Shown piece by piece: positions 12,141 through 21,719 of a DNA stretch of 64,000 bases. Source of the DNA: Megamerina dolium. Taxonomy: Eukaryota; Arthropoda; Insecta; Diptera; Megamerinidae. Positions within the stretch are counted from its first letter, which is position 1. Every line of letters starts with the position of its first letter. The notes below the pieces were generated by a model. It had not been told where the DNA came from, ran no database searches, and was given only the letters and a program-made list of their open reading frames with translations. Location of the stretch: NCBI GenBank assembly GCA_963854835.1, contig OY978529.1, positions 40,358,055 through 40,422,054 on the forward strand, in the 5' to 3' direction. The position numbers and the translations under genes were made by a program.

Positions 12141-12149
12141 GTCGATCTA

Positions 12150-12680
12150 AATCAACCCAGCTATGTTTTATACCCAAATGTAGACTGTTTGGTAGATCTT
12201 ACACATATAAAAAGTGGGCGAATCACGCCTATTTATAATAGAATAGATAAACTTCTGCATACAAGTAATCGAAAATAAATCAAAATTTCGTCTTACAGAC
12301 ATATCTGAGCAAATTTAAACGTGTCAAAATCATGGATTTGTCGGAAAAGGAAAATTTTTTAAGCCCTGAAACCTATACTCGAATAGTCAATGCATACAAT
12401 TAAGGCAGTCAATATTTTGACTTTGTATGGTAGCTATACGAAATAGTGGGCGTGCTCCATTCATTTTCCGGTAATAATTATGACAGTAAAATATGAATTC
12501 ATGTACCAAATATTACTGTCAACTAGTCATTTTTAACGACATCATGATATTATTGAGCGGGTCAAAGTAGTTACTTTGTATGGTAGATACATATCTGAAA
12601 TAGTGGGCGTGGTTCATCCAATTCTCGCTAAATTATTACACACTAGAATATCAGTCTATTTTAATTGCCTTATGTTATAT
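12150..12680 (+). repeat. ~155-bp repeat family E (AGTGGGCG units)
   Basis: Units share 'TTTGTATGGTAG.TA.A....GAAATAGTGGGCGTG.TCCAT' and recur with GTGGGCG at 12214, 12446 and 12603. The last two units are 157 bp apart and also share GTCAA..A.TT.ACTTTGTATGG. The first pair is further apart, so a unit is degraded or rearranged between them. The sequence differs from family A but has a similar period and the same 'gtatgg' and 'gggcgt' flavour. Confidence 0.6.
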
Positions 12681-13144
12681 ATTAAAGAATTTATGTACTA
12701 TATTTAAAGTTTCAAGAAATTTAGAGGTTCATTTCTTTGGTTGTTTCATGTGGGCGAGGAAGTTGACTGAGCACGCAAAGTGAACGTTTAATTTTTCTCA
12801 CAGTTGAAGCACACAGAGTAGGCTTTAAGAAGAGTACAAAGAAATATACAAGAAATCTTATAAAATAAGGATCGCTACTGACTGTGGAGCGCTTCCAAAG
12901 GGTCTCTTGAAGCTCTCACATTCCCGTTGGGTATATTCGTATGTTTATATGGTATGTACGTGGACACAAATGAGTCAATTGAATTGCAACATTAAGAACA
13001 TGCATTGGACTCATCTGGTATGCATGTATTAACCTTGCCAATTCCGGTATCTCGGATTAATGTTGTGCCGAAAACAAAGATCGATAGATCTCGGCATTCT
13101 TAATGAAAATTACATAGTTACATAGTTAAGAGAAAATTGCATAG

Positions 13145-13270
13145 TTCCACAAAAAAAGTTTGATGTCCGACGAACCAGAACGTTCATGGATTTTGAGTCT
13201 CTGAATCAGAATATCTGGTCGAAATTTTGTCATCATTCTCCTCAGGCTTCAATCTAACCTATATAAGACA
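13145..13270. repeat. dispersed repeat family G (copy 1)
   Basis: The segment 'TGATGTCCGACGAACCAGAACG', with 'TGGATTTTGA.TCTCTGAATCAGAAT' and 'GTCATCATTCTCCTCAGGCTTCA' following, matches the order and spacing of a segment at about 49515-49605. It is diverged at many sites. The rest of 12680-13930 outside this repeat shows no gene. Overlapping minus-strand open frames at 13307-13598 are short and lack motifs. Confidence 0.55.
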
Positions 13271-13929
13271 GTTTTTCAGCAATTTTATAATTTTTGGAAT
13301 ATTTTATCATTTATAATTATAAAATCCAAGAATTGCTTTTGAGTATTCCAAAGAAAAACATACGGTATCAACAAAAGCACCCAAAAAATTAGCATCCCTA
13401 GTATAATGGTACCTATACTCCATAGGATAAAAAAAAAAATCGAGTGGATGTTGTGAATACATGAATAAATGGAAAGGATTGAAATATACGAGTACCGTCA
13501 ATCAGATAGATGTATAGACATACAGACAGTCGGTCATATATTGTGTTGCTATATGAACAAATGAAAGCACAAATATACAATGCGTCGTACGGAACCATGT
13601 GGATACAAGAATAGATAGTTATGATTAGTTATTAGTATATTGTGTATGAGTGTGTATGTGTGTGATTTTTTTTTTCAAAAGAAAAGTTGCAATGCTTTTC
13701 TACCTTCTCTGAAACACAATAGGCAATAGACACTTGGTAATGATGCTATGCCATTCACTTGCATATTTTGTGTGCACAAGACATGAAGAAATATCAAAAT
13801 CTGCTATAGAATATTGATAATATTTCCAATCATTATAATCTACCTACAAACTAGGGGTCAAGGATATATTGATTTTCATCTTATGACTATCCTTTCGTTT
13901 GTGGAGTGGTGGATATGTCTCCCTAAATG

Positions 13930-14665
13930 ACTGTGTTATGTAAATATAAAGCTATCGAACTGAAATACGGTAAATAAACCTATTTTTACCAATGAACAAA
14001 TCAGTAGCAAATTGGATGTAATCGAGTGGGAATTACGCCCAACTTCCATGCAAACGAATACTTTCGAACATAGGTTTTTTGGCTTTGTACGTACAAATAT
14101 TGCACTATCAAGCTTAAAATCGGTACATAAAACTATTTTGACATATAAATGAATTTGTCTAAAAACGGTTATAATCGGATGAAAATTACACCCAACTCCC
14201 ATATAAAAGTTTGCTTTCGAACACATGTTTTATGTCTTTGTGCACAAAAATATTAAACTATGGAGCAGAAAAGGGGTATATAAAACTATTATGACCTCTA
14301 AACAAATTAGTTTTAAAAATGAGCATAATCTGTTGAAAATTAAGACCAACTCCCATACAAAAGTATATTTTCGAACGACTGATTCTTCATTTTGCAGGCT
14401 GTAATTTTAAATTATCCAGCTGAAAATCGGTAAATAATATAATTTTTGGTCGAAAAGTTCATAAGCTTTAGAATGGGTATGATCAGATGAAAGTCACTCC
14501 TATCTCCCATACAAAATATTAATTTTGAAGGTATATTTTCTGACAAAAGGCCATTTGCACCAACGAAATAACGATCATTTTAAAAATTGATGAAAGTAGA
14601 TGAAAATCACAATGTTTCTCTATACAAAAAATCCTCTTTGGAATGTACACATTTATGCGTTCATT
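13930..14665 (+). repeat. 153-155-bp tandem array, family A (array 2)
   Basis: Diverged units of the family seen at 9485-10905. The landmark TTCGAACA(T/C)A(T/G)G recurs near 14064 and 14219, with a decayed form at 14374, a spacing of 155 bp. Each unit keeps 'ATAATC.G.TGAAAATTACACCCAACTCCCATA' and an 'AAACTAT..AGC.GAAAA' block. The orientation is the same as array 1. The open frame at 13936-14226 on the minus strand is translated repeat. Confidence 0.8.
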
Positions 14666-16020
14666 CATCTTTATCAGTGCACATACACACACACGTATAG
14701 AAAATAATCCATACTACTGGTTATATTGGCAATCATGTAATTTATTCGCCATTGATGAACAGCAACCGTGTACATAATCATATTATACCAATCCATATGC
14801 ATTAGAATGTGTACATACCAGATATATTGAATGTATACAAGTGTAAAATGTTGAGAAGAATTTCTATTGTACGATAGATGATCATTGTCGTAATGTAGAA
14901 TAGCATGCTTAATGCAATGTTGTAAGCAAGCCAGCAAGCAAGAAAGCATATTTTAATCTATTTTCAATTGTCCATAAATTATGAAATTATTATTATATTA
15001 ACTACGGCAACGGCACGTTCTAACGTAAATCATAAATTATGTATGAAGAAAATAGAGATAGTGTAGTAGTGGTGTGGTAGCCATTTACGTACTATACTCG
15101 TACGTATGTACATGCAAGTGATAATTTTGTGAAATCAGCTAGAACAGCAAAAGATTACCACCTTTGTTTTCTTTTTTAATGTATGACTATTTTAAAATTT
15201 CATACTCTTCTTTTTATGTTTAACGAAGCGAATCGTGCTGCCATGACCATTAGCATTGCCATCATCATCATCATCATCATTATAATCAACATTATCACTA
15301 TCATAGGCATCAACATCATCGTCGAAATCGACGTCATTAGCGTAATCGCCATTATTAGTTACAGTGCTAATATATAGTTCATGCAGCAGCCGTAATACAT
15401 AGTAAAATGGGCATTTTGATACATTCCAACAAACTACGAGTATGAGTACAAGTACTAGTGATTATGTTTGCCTTCCTTCATTTTAGTTTGTAGGTACTAC
15501 ACATAAATACGAGTGCTATACTTTCATAAAAACAACGTTTACTATTTTGTATGTATTTATCTCTTAGAGTGTTCCTTATATATCGACTTTTGACCAATCA
15601 ACTCTATTTTCTATTGCATCACAGACTCGCTGCCATTTATCATGCAAGAATCGTGCAAATAACTCTCGATTTCATCGGGCTCAAAAACGAGGTCAGGAAA
15701 TTTCTCTTATTTAAAATTTTTACTATGTGAAAAAAAAGGAATTTTTTAAAATATCGCTTCCGACTATGTTCCGCCTACGACGGTGTAAGTAGTCCTTTGA
15801 ACCACAGAAATTAAAATAAAAACAATTAGGAAATGTAACGTATTAAAAAAAAAAATGAAAATTATAAAATTTCGTAAGTTTTTTTTATAACTATGATATC
15901 TTGAAAACAGTATATCACGCTACATTTTTGAAATAATATTGAAATCAATTTTATTGAAAACCTATATAGTGAAGTAAAGATAGAAATAATTAAAAAATGC
16001 AAAAAACATCGAATTTTTTT
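14666..16020. other. non-coding DNA with an ATC microsatellite
   Basis: An (ATC)n run lies at about 15260-15280 and underlies the open frame at 15183-15377, which is therefore spurious. The segment 15590-15790 has a less biased composition and one minus-strand frame with no stop for about 28 codons, containing the phrase KWQRVCDAIENRVDW. This could be the far end of a transposase, but the evidence is too thin for a call. Confidence 0.35.
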
Positions 16021-16022
16021 TT

Positions 16023-16228
16023 TTTTATAAAAAATAGGCCGATTTTGAAAAAAGTACTAAAATTTAATAAATAATTTCTTGATGAAGTTGGCGCCAAAGA
16101 AATTATCACCCACTAGTAAACTTGTTTGTTGGTTTGTCGTTTGGAGATAATCTTTTTGGCGCCGACTTCGAAATGATATATTTGTGAAATTTTAGTACTT
16201 TCTTCATAGACGGACCGGTTTTTTGTAG
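16023..16228. repeat. fold-back (large imperfect hairpin)
   Basis: The left arm (16023-16107) is the imperfect reverse complement of the right arm (16145-16228). Shared blocks are AAAGTACTAAAATTT, TTC.T.(A)TGAAGT(T/C)GGCGCCAAA and GATTATC/GAAATTATC, seen in opposite orientation across a spacer of about 37 bp. Arms of about 85 bp with a short loop resemble a fold-back or MITE-like element. There is no coding content and no clear target duplication. Confidence 0.7.
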
Positions 16229-16364
16229 AAAATTTTTCTATATTTTCTGTATCTAGATTTAATATACTTGTAAAGTTCAGAGTTTAACAAGGCACGTCTT
16301 TATTTTAATATTTTTCATAGAATTTTTCAAGTAGCTAATGGAGAACTACACTCTACAAGTCTCT

Positions 16365-16788
16365 CATCATGCCTGTCCTAACTTCTGGCGCTGAAGCCTG
16401 GACAATTTCCACCTCGGATGAGCGAATGCTTGGAGTTTTCGAGAGAAAAGTCCTACGCAAGATCTTTGGACCTATTTGCGTTGGTGGCGAGTACTGAATA
16501 AGGTACAACCATAAGCTGTACGAGCTGTATGCCGATATTGACATAGTAAAGCGCATCAAAATCCAGCGGCTGCGCTGGCTAGGTCATGTCGAGCGAATGG
16601 AAGATCACGCTAAGAAGGGGTTATATTCGGAACCCGCTGGAGGACGACGCAGAAGAGGAAGACCTAACCGCCGGTGGAAAGACCAAGTACTGGAGAACCT
16701 GACGGCGCTAGGAATTTCTAACTGGCGCCAGCTAGCGAAGAACTAAATCGATATTCGGTTGTTATGAAGACATAAGTAAGTAAGTAAT
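16365..16788 (+). mobile_element. RTE-type retrotransposon tail, family 2, with TAAG tail
   Basis: A nearly continuous frame encodes the C-terminus of an RTE-clade endonuclease-reverse transcriptase. It reads AEAWTISTSDERMLGVFERK (about 16393-16452), KIFGPICVGGEY, then a TGA stop at 16496-16498, then LYELYADIDIVKRIKIQRLR, WLGHVERMEDHAKK, a basic GGRRRRGRPNRRWKDQVLEN, and LGISNWRQLAKN followed by a stop. The 3' end carries a microsatellite tail ATAAGTAAGTAAGTAA (16771-16786), characteristic of RTE elements. Two related minus-strand copies occur in this window. This copy is 5'-truncated. Confidence 0.8.
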
Positions 16789-17560
16789 GGATAGATTAAG
16801 AAAAAATAGCAAAGGCGTATTTGGAAAAAAAAACTTATCAAGTTATACAAATTTCCTCATGGAGCTAAGGTTCATTCTCATTTCGGATTTTAAGTTTGAA
16901 CATTTTTGCACGAAATGTTAATAATGGCTATTGGATGCATTAAAGGAATAATAAAAACTCATCATGTCATACAAAATTCTCCATAGAGCTAATGGCCACA
17001 CTAATGTACATATAACATATACATATTATACGTACATGTTATGGTAACATGTGGTAATAAATAATTTCTTTATATTTTTTCGTCATTGCCGTTTTTGCCA
17101 ATATCTTGCCTTGAACTTGAGTGCAACATTGCACATAGGAAAAAGGGAAAAAAGAGAAAAAACAGTTTTTTTTTTTTAACAAAATGCGTCACGCTTACAA
17201 TGGAGCTTGCTATGTAATTTGTAAAAGTGTAACTCATTTATATAGCATCTTAAAGGAGGTGGGTGTAGTAACATGGTTTGTTTAAATATTGTGCTTTCTT
17301 TGTTTCTTTGTTAATGCAATTAGGGCGCTAATTGATAAGAGACTGATTGTGAGAAAAGATACGAATTTGTAGGGCGGTTGATTCTAGCTGCACCCGAGGT
17401 AAGAATGAAAACGTAAAGAAGATTGCATTTTTTATATTAGTCCCCTATGACTATATATAATAAGTAATCTCCTTGTTATTTCATACAAATTTTCCCCAAT
17501 AATGTGAAATAGCTTCGATAACTTTCTTGAACTTGTTTTATATCATTGTTAGGTTGATCT
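16789..17560. other. non-coding DNA
   Basis: No gene is recognised. The two phrases 'TCAT(G/A)GAGCTAA(G/T)G' at about 16857 and 16980 suggest a short diverged duplication. The remainder is A/T-rich. Confidence 0.35.
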
Positions 17561-17570
17561 TTAGTGAAGC

Positions 17571-17886
17571 TTTGTTTAAGGTCGGGTACTTCCCTTTTAT
17601 TCGTTGCTTAGTGTGTTGGTCTTCCGGATAAATTTCTATTTCATTATTGTCTTTAGAACTTATTCTAAATTCTACAATTCATGGAGGGAATTGGGCTAAG
17701 AGAAAAACTCTAGGTTCACGAAGAGGGCACAATTGATTTTATAGGTCGCAAAGCAACATCCCCCAACGATAAAAATAATAATAATAATTGCCTTAGTGAA
17801 GCTTTGTTTAAGGTCGGGTACTTCCCTTTTAGTCGTTGCTTATTGTGTTGATTTTCCGGATAAATTTCAATTTCATTATTGTCATT
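17571..17886. repeat. 95-bp direct duplication
   Basis: A segment of about 95 bp beginning AGTGAAGCTTTGTTTAAGG occurs at 17572 and again at 17795, an offset of 223 bp, with only a handful of mismatches. The spacer contains 'GTCGCAAAGCAACATCCCCC' and an (AAT)n run. I do not recognise the sequence. The repeat is more G/C balanced than its surroundings and its high identity suggests a fairly recent tandem event. Confidence 0.7.
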
Positions 17887-18640
17887 ATAAGCAATCTGAA
17901 AGATCTTTTGTGAAGATTATAACTGAATCTCGTAACTGTGGCGGGCTTGCAGCTTATGATTCTATTAATTGGATCTGCTCAATTGCATGGAACATGCTCT
18001 GTTGTTTCTAGTCATTATCTATCAGACCCATTTTTTTCGGGTACTAGTTTGGTCTACGGTTTTAGTACTTTAGGGTCATTCTTGATATCTTTCCTGCTAA
18101 AGTTCACAACAGCAACTGCCTTGATACGCTAAGGCCCAACAAACCTTCTCGATTACCGAATATCTGTTTGGGCTACCCCAGAAATTGATTAGGCTTTGCT
18201 TCACCCTCTGAACTCATTAAGTGAGTGCCTGCGCCCTTCTTGAACGGGTTATCACACCCCTTATGCCACAGCGCTCTACGTTGCAAGGTCACTGAAAACT
18301 TCGAAGCATTGCCAGACCAACTTTGATTGGAATGCGAAATTTATTAGAGCTATTAAAGCTGTTTGGATGTTTGAGAGAATGTACATGTGTGAAGAGTGTC
18401 ATTTTCACGAAACATTCTCTAACAGGTATCTCTAAGACGTGTACCTATGCCTAAAAATGGAAGTTGGAAGAAAAAAGAAAAGCGACAAGTTCTAGATATG
18501 AAGTTGATATGCTTTTGGAGCCGTTTAGGCTGCAGTTCGATGGGATTTCAACTTACCTTTAATTTTCGGTACAAAAATTAATATTGGATTGCAGTGGGAT
18601 CAATAAGGTACTGATTCCATTTTAACAGTCACTACTATAT
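17887..18640. other. unrecognised, less AT-biased segment
   Basis: This follows directly on the second 95-bp repeat. Overlapping open frames at 17796-18011 and 17938-18132 contain the phrase SRNCGGLAAYDSINW, but no frame stays open long enough to assign a product. The segment is visibly richer in G and C than the flanking DNA, especially 18130-18300. It could be a decayed transposon or a fragment of a gene. I see no conserved domain. Confidence 0.3.
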
Positions 18641-19800
18641 ATCGATCATTTAATTTAGAATACAGTGAATATAATCAAATTAAATTAATATTTAACTTAT
18701 TTATTATTATTTTAATGACTCTGCTGACCTCAGGAAAAATTTATCTACGATATAAGAAAATGTTGTATGTACAAATAGTAACAACATGCTGTCATCGTAA
18801 CTGTCAACTCTGTTGGTAATACTGTTAATGACAGTTAACAATAAATGTGTTTTGTCATTAATGAGTCAACAATACGTACAGTATGGTGTCTTGTGCAGAC
18901 ATCAACATTTTAACGGTTGATAATAAAAGAATTTATCTCATTCATGCAGCTATGCATGATACTGATTATAAAAAAGAATGATTAGCAAGAAAAGCGTCAA
19001 GTAGAAAGCACTTTTTTTTGCGATTTCTTCACTTTAACACCACTTGCTGGGTATGCACAATATGAGGACAATACGATATAAAAATGTATTATTCGATTAC
19101 ACCAAGCGGGGTGCAATTAATTAGGTGAATTCACAATATGCATCAAATCATGGTAAAAAATCAAAGACTTTGTCATAGAATTTTCTAATGAATAATTTGA
19201 CAATTATTCGTGACAATTGAAAATTGCATATATTACTACTATTGATTTTCTACATTTCATTTTTTCTTCATCTCATTCCATTCTATATGCGATGTTGTTT
19301 TGCATAACAAACTGAAGGTTCTTTGTGCTACGTATAAGAGGATGTGGCACGCACATGACATCCACATAAATATATGGATATTTTTAAGACTTGCGTGTGT
19401 ACACATAACTGAAAGCAATAAATTGCATAATGGGTGGGTTGTGTGAATAATTACTTGACCGCTTTGGTGAATTTTATGTCTGTATCGTATGTATATTCTG
19501 AAGCAGCAGCTACTTCTATATAAGGTACTTGTTACTTTACACCGCGCATTCAGTTCACACTTTACAATTTTTTGAATTGTGTACTTCCATGGCACTATAA
19601 TACGTAGCATGACCATACAGAGTGAGTGCGTTTTGTTTTTAGAATTTGTAACGCATTTATATTTCACAATTCCACTTCTTGCACTTATGTTCGCCACCAT
19701 GCCAAGTGGTTTTTTTTTTTTCATTTCATATGCAGCTGCTCTATCCACTTGTATTCAATCCGTTCTGGTTGGGATTTTCACCTTGAGCTCAAGTTGACAG
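18641..19800. other. non-coding DNA upstream of the candidate exon
   Basis: No element is identified. The minus-strand open frame at 19257-19748 (163 codons) has no recognisable motif, is rich in cysteine, lysine and threonine as expected of chance frames, and ends in a run translated from an A/T stretch. I treat it as spurious. If the exon at 19998 is real, this would be its upstream region. Confidence 0.35.
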
Positions 19801-19845
19801 GTTGACATTCCTTTCGTTTTCGTGCGATGCGCGATGCGTTATAAT

Positions 19846-19997
19846 TCAGTTTATATTGTTGTTATCGTGAATGTTATTCTTTTGTCTTCTACTCAACTGT
19901 CAGCAGCAGCAGCAGTAGACGCAATAGCTAAATTGTTGTAGATACTCGTGCAGCAGAAGCAGTTAAAGTATGCAAAACAAAAAATATTGTCTAGGAT
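19846..19997 (+). promoter_or_regulatory. possible initiator and 5' untranslated leader
   Basis: TCAGTT at 19846-19851 fits the arthropod initiator consensus TCA(G/T)T(T/C), which would place +1 at about 19848. The following 150 bp look like a fly 5' leader, with a CAG repeat at about 19903-19916 and CAGCAGAAGCAG near 19952. No clear TATA box or downstream promoter element is visible. The short consensus occurs often by chance, so support comes mainly from its position ahead of the candidate coding exon. Confidence 0.25.
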
Positions 19998-20119
19998 ATG
20001 AAAGTCAAAGTAAAAAAGTCTACACAAGCAGCTATTGTTATAGCAGTATTGTTGTTCGTGTTGGTAGGAATTTCAAGTTGGCCAGACTTGTTAGCGAAGC
20101 CAGTTGGCCGAACCAGTTG
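19998..20119 (+). CDS. candidate first coding exon, signal-anchor membrane protein
   Basis: The frame opens with ATG at 19998, preceded by an in-frame stop. It encodes a short basic N-terminus (MKVKVKKSTQ) followed by a hydrophobic helix at residues 11-26 (AAIVIAVLLFVLVGIS), then SSWPDLLAKPVG. This is the layout of a type II membrane protein or Golgi enzyme start, or an uncleaved signal. A good splice donor, G|GTATGT, lies at 20119/20120; without splicing the frame would run only to a stop at 20211-20213. A host exon is more likely here than a transposon because codon use is balanced and no mobile-element motif is present. No downstream exon could be found in the window, so the protein family is unknown. 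The product and even the reality of the gene are unproven. Confidence 0.35.
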
Positions 20120-20224
20120 GTATGTTAACATTCTACATATGAAGCTTCCGGTTCAATTTAATGGCTCAACCAACTCAAACGCATTGCTGGAGAGCGAAGA
20201 CAGTGAGCTCTAGCCACGATGGAC

Positions 20225-20380
20225 CGCAAAGAACACTTCTAAGGTTTAGCCGGGGAAAATTCGCTATGGAGATATAAAACGAACTGCAATCAGCGCAAAG
20301 AACCAACCGGGCAAAAGCTAAAATTTAACTGTTAAATATTGTCTCAAGTCTCCAGGTTTGAGGGTCAAACTAAACCAACT
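20225..20380. repeat. diverged direct duplication (copy 1)
   Basis: The block containing CGCAAAGAACCAACCG (about 20296-20311), 'AA.TTAACTG.TA.AT.TTGT' and 'CTAACTAAACCAA'-like sequence is repeated at about 21175-21300 in the same orientation. The two copies are about 0.9 kb apart and enclose an RTE and an I-clade fragment. The origin of the block is unclear; it may be the untranslated end of a retroelement. Confidence 0.5.
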
Positions 20381-20382
20381 AA

Positions 20383-20818
20383 AGCTTACTTACTTACTTA
20401 CTTATTTATGTGGATATTACAACCGAAAATTGATTTAGGCTGAATCTAGCACGCTTCGCCAGCCAACTCTTTCAATCGCTAGCTCGCGCCAGTTAGAGAT
20501 TCCAAGCGTTGACAGGTTTTCCAGTACTTGGTCTTTCCACCAGAGGTTGGGTTTTGCTCTTCTGCGTCGTCCACCAACGGGTTCCGAATGCAACACCTTC
20601 TTAGCCTGAGTGTGTTCTTCCATTGGCTCGACAGGACCTAGCCAGCATAACAGCTGAATTTTATTGCGGCTTACTATGTCGGTGTCGGCATGCAGTCCAT
20701 ACAGTTCATGTCGTACTTAATTCGATACTCGCCACCAACGCAAATAGGTCCAAAGATCTTATGTAGGACTTTTCTATCGAAAACTTCGAGCATTCTCTCA
20801 TATAAAGATTAGCAGCGG
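20383..20818 (-). mobile_element. RTE-type retrotransposon tail, family 2 (minus copy)
   Basis: The minus strand encodes the same C-terminal tail as 16365-16788. From the right, IFGPICVGGEYRI-like sequence (about 20730-20765) precedes MEEHTQAKKVLHSEPVGGRR and RWK-type sequence 'WWKDQVLENLSTLGISNWRE' at 20490-20580. The element ends with a (TAAG)n tail, seen as ACTTACTTACTTACTTA at 20387-20403. The tail here has about four to five units. The C-terminus extends further than in the 16365 copy, reading ERVGWRSVLDSA. It is 5'-truncated at about 20818. Confidence 0.8.
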
Positions 20819-20829
20819 AACATTCCGAG

Positions 20830-21055
20830 CTGCTGTTGTATGGGCTCTGCATGGTGCAGCCTACAGAAAATTTTGCAGGAGCCATGGAAATGAGGAAGAG
20901 CAGGAAATGGTGAAATACCGGCTGTGCCACTGTCAGGATTTTCAGTGGATATGAAATAAATCTTGGCTTCCTTGACGATATTCTATCAGAAATTGGGAAA
21001 ACTGACATCCCCTGCATCTTCAAGGGTTCCGCGTGAATTTTAACCATAAAGAGCT
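20830..21055 (+). mobile_element. I-clade retrotransposon C-terminal fragment
   Basis: A broken plus-strand frame reads FCRSHGNEEEQEMVKYRLCH (about 20869-20928). This matches the zinc-knuckle-like C-terminus of I-clade ORF2, with the usual histidine replaced by tyrosine. After stops it continues with a tail containing 'LGKTDIS'-like sequence (about 20994-21010). There are several stop codons. It abuts the 5'-truncated end of the minus-strand RTE copy, so the two elements are joined or nested. Confidence 0.5.
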
Positions 21056-21174
21056 GAAGTAATTAGGAAAGTTTTACTATCACTTAAAACGAATTATGTT
21101 ACAATACTTCGATGTGTTCATGCAATAAAAATGTTGTCTTGGATCGGAACAACAGTCCATAGAGCGCTTATGGT

Positions 21175-21300
21175 GGTATAAATTCAAACTGAGATCATCG
21201 CAAAGAACCAACCGAGCCTAAGCGACAATTCAACTGCTAGATGTTGTAAGTCTACATGCTTGCGGCTCTAACTAAACCAAAAAGCGAACTAGAACTCTTC
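21175..21300. repeat. diverged direct duplication (copy 2)
   Basis: Second copy of the block at 20225-20380. CGCAAAGAACCAACCGAGCC sits at about 21198-21217 and is followed by 'GCTCTAACTAAACCAAAAAGC'-like sequence. The phrase 'AGAAC.CTTCTAAG' present at the start of copy 1 appears at the end of copy 2, so the arrangement is that of a tandem unit. Confidence 0.5.
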
Positions 21301-21339
21301 TAAGACTTATATTCAAGACGGATATTCCGAGAAAATGAA

Positions 21340-21715
21340 TCAAATATTTTGGTGCGACCTTCCTTGTCGAGGAGCTAGTAGCCTAAATATCAGAGGCCTG
21401 ATGTTTAGTTTTACAGTAAATTATTAGGCTGCAGGCTAAATTATCACCTTACGAAATTGGGAATCTTCACGGATGAAACCTGCCGACATTGCAGGGAGGA
21501 GCATGAAACTGCAAAACATGTGTTGGGAACGTGCCCAGCACTTATGCATACAAGAAAGAAAAACTTCGGGGAATTTATAATACCGGAGAATCTGCTGAAG
21601 TCCATTAGGGTAGGATCTAATACTAAACTTCCTTATGAATGCTGAATTTTTGAGAAATACTCTAGTCCATGATGGGGTGCACAATAGACCTAGGGCCGCA
21701 GTGCAATAGAACCCT
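21340..21715 (+). mobile_element. I-clade retrotransposon C-terminal fragment, second family
   Basis: The frame at 21457-21645 encodes GIFTDETCRHCREEHETAKH and then VLGTCPALMHTRKK. This is a complete C-x2-C-x6-H-x4-C-like C-terminal motif of an I/jockey-type ORF2, followed by FGEFIIPENLLKSIRV and a stop. The 3' sequence 'GGGGTGCACAATAGACCTAGG' (about 21674-21694) matches the style of the 3' untranslated ends of these elements, which end in CACAATGGATCT-like words. The upstream part is damaged and the first conserved LTGH block is not intact. Confidence 0.6.
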
Positions 21716-21719
21716 CTAA

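Noticed and set aside
15600..15780. Possible transposase C-terminus on the minus strand
   Set aside because: Only one stop-free run of under 30 codons and no diagnostic residue.
17571..17886. LTR pair of a short retrotransposon
   Set aside because: The duplicated segments are only about 95 bp and 223 bp apart, with no TG...CA ends or primer-binding site between them.
19257..19748. 163-codon minus-strand frame
   Set aside because: No domain, irregular composition, and partly translated from low-complexity A/T sequence. It also overlaps an opposite open frame at 19579-19797.
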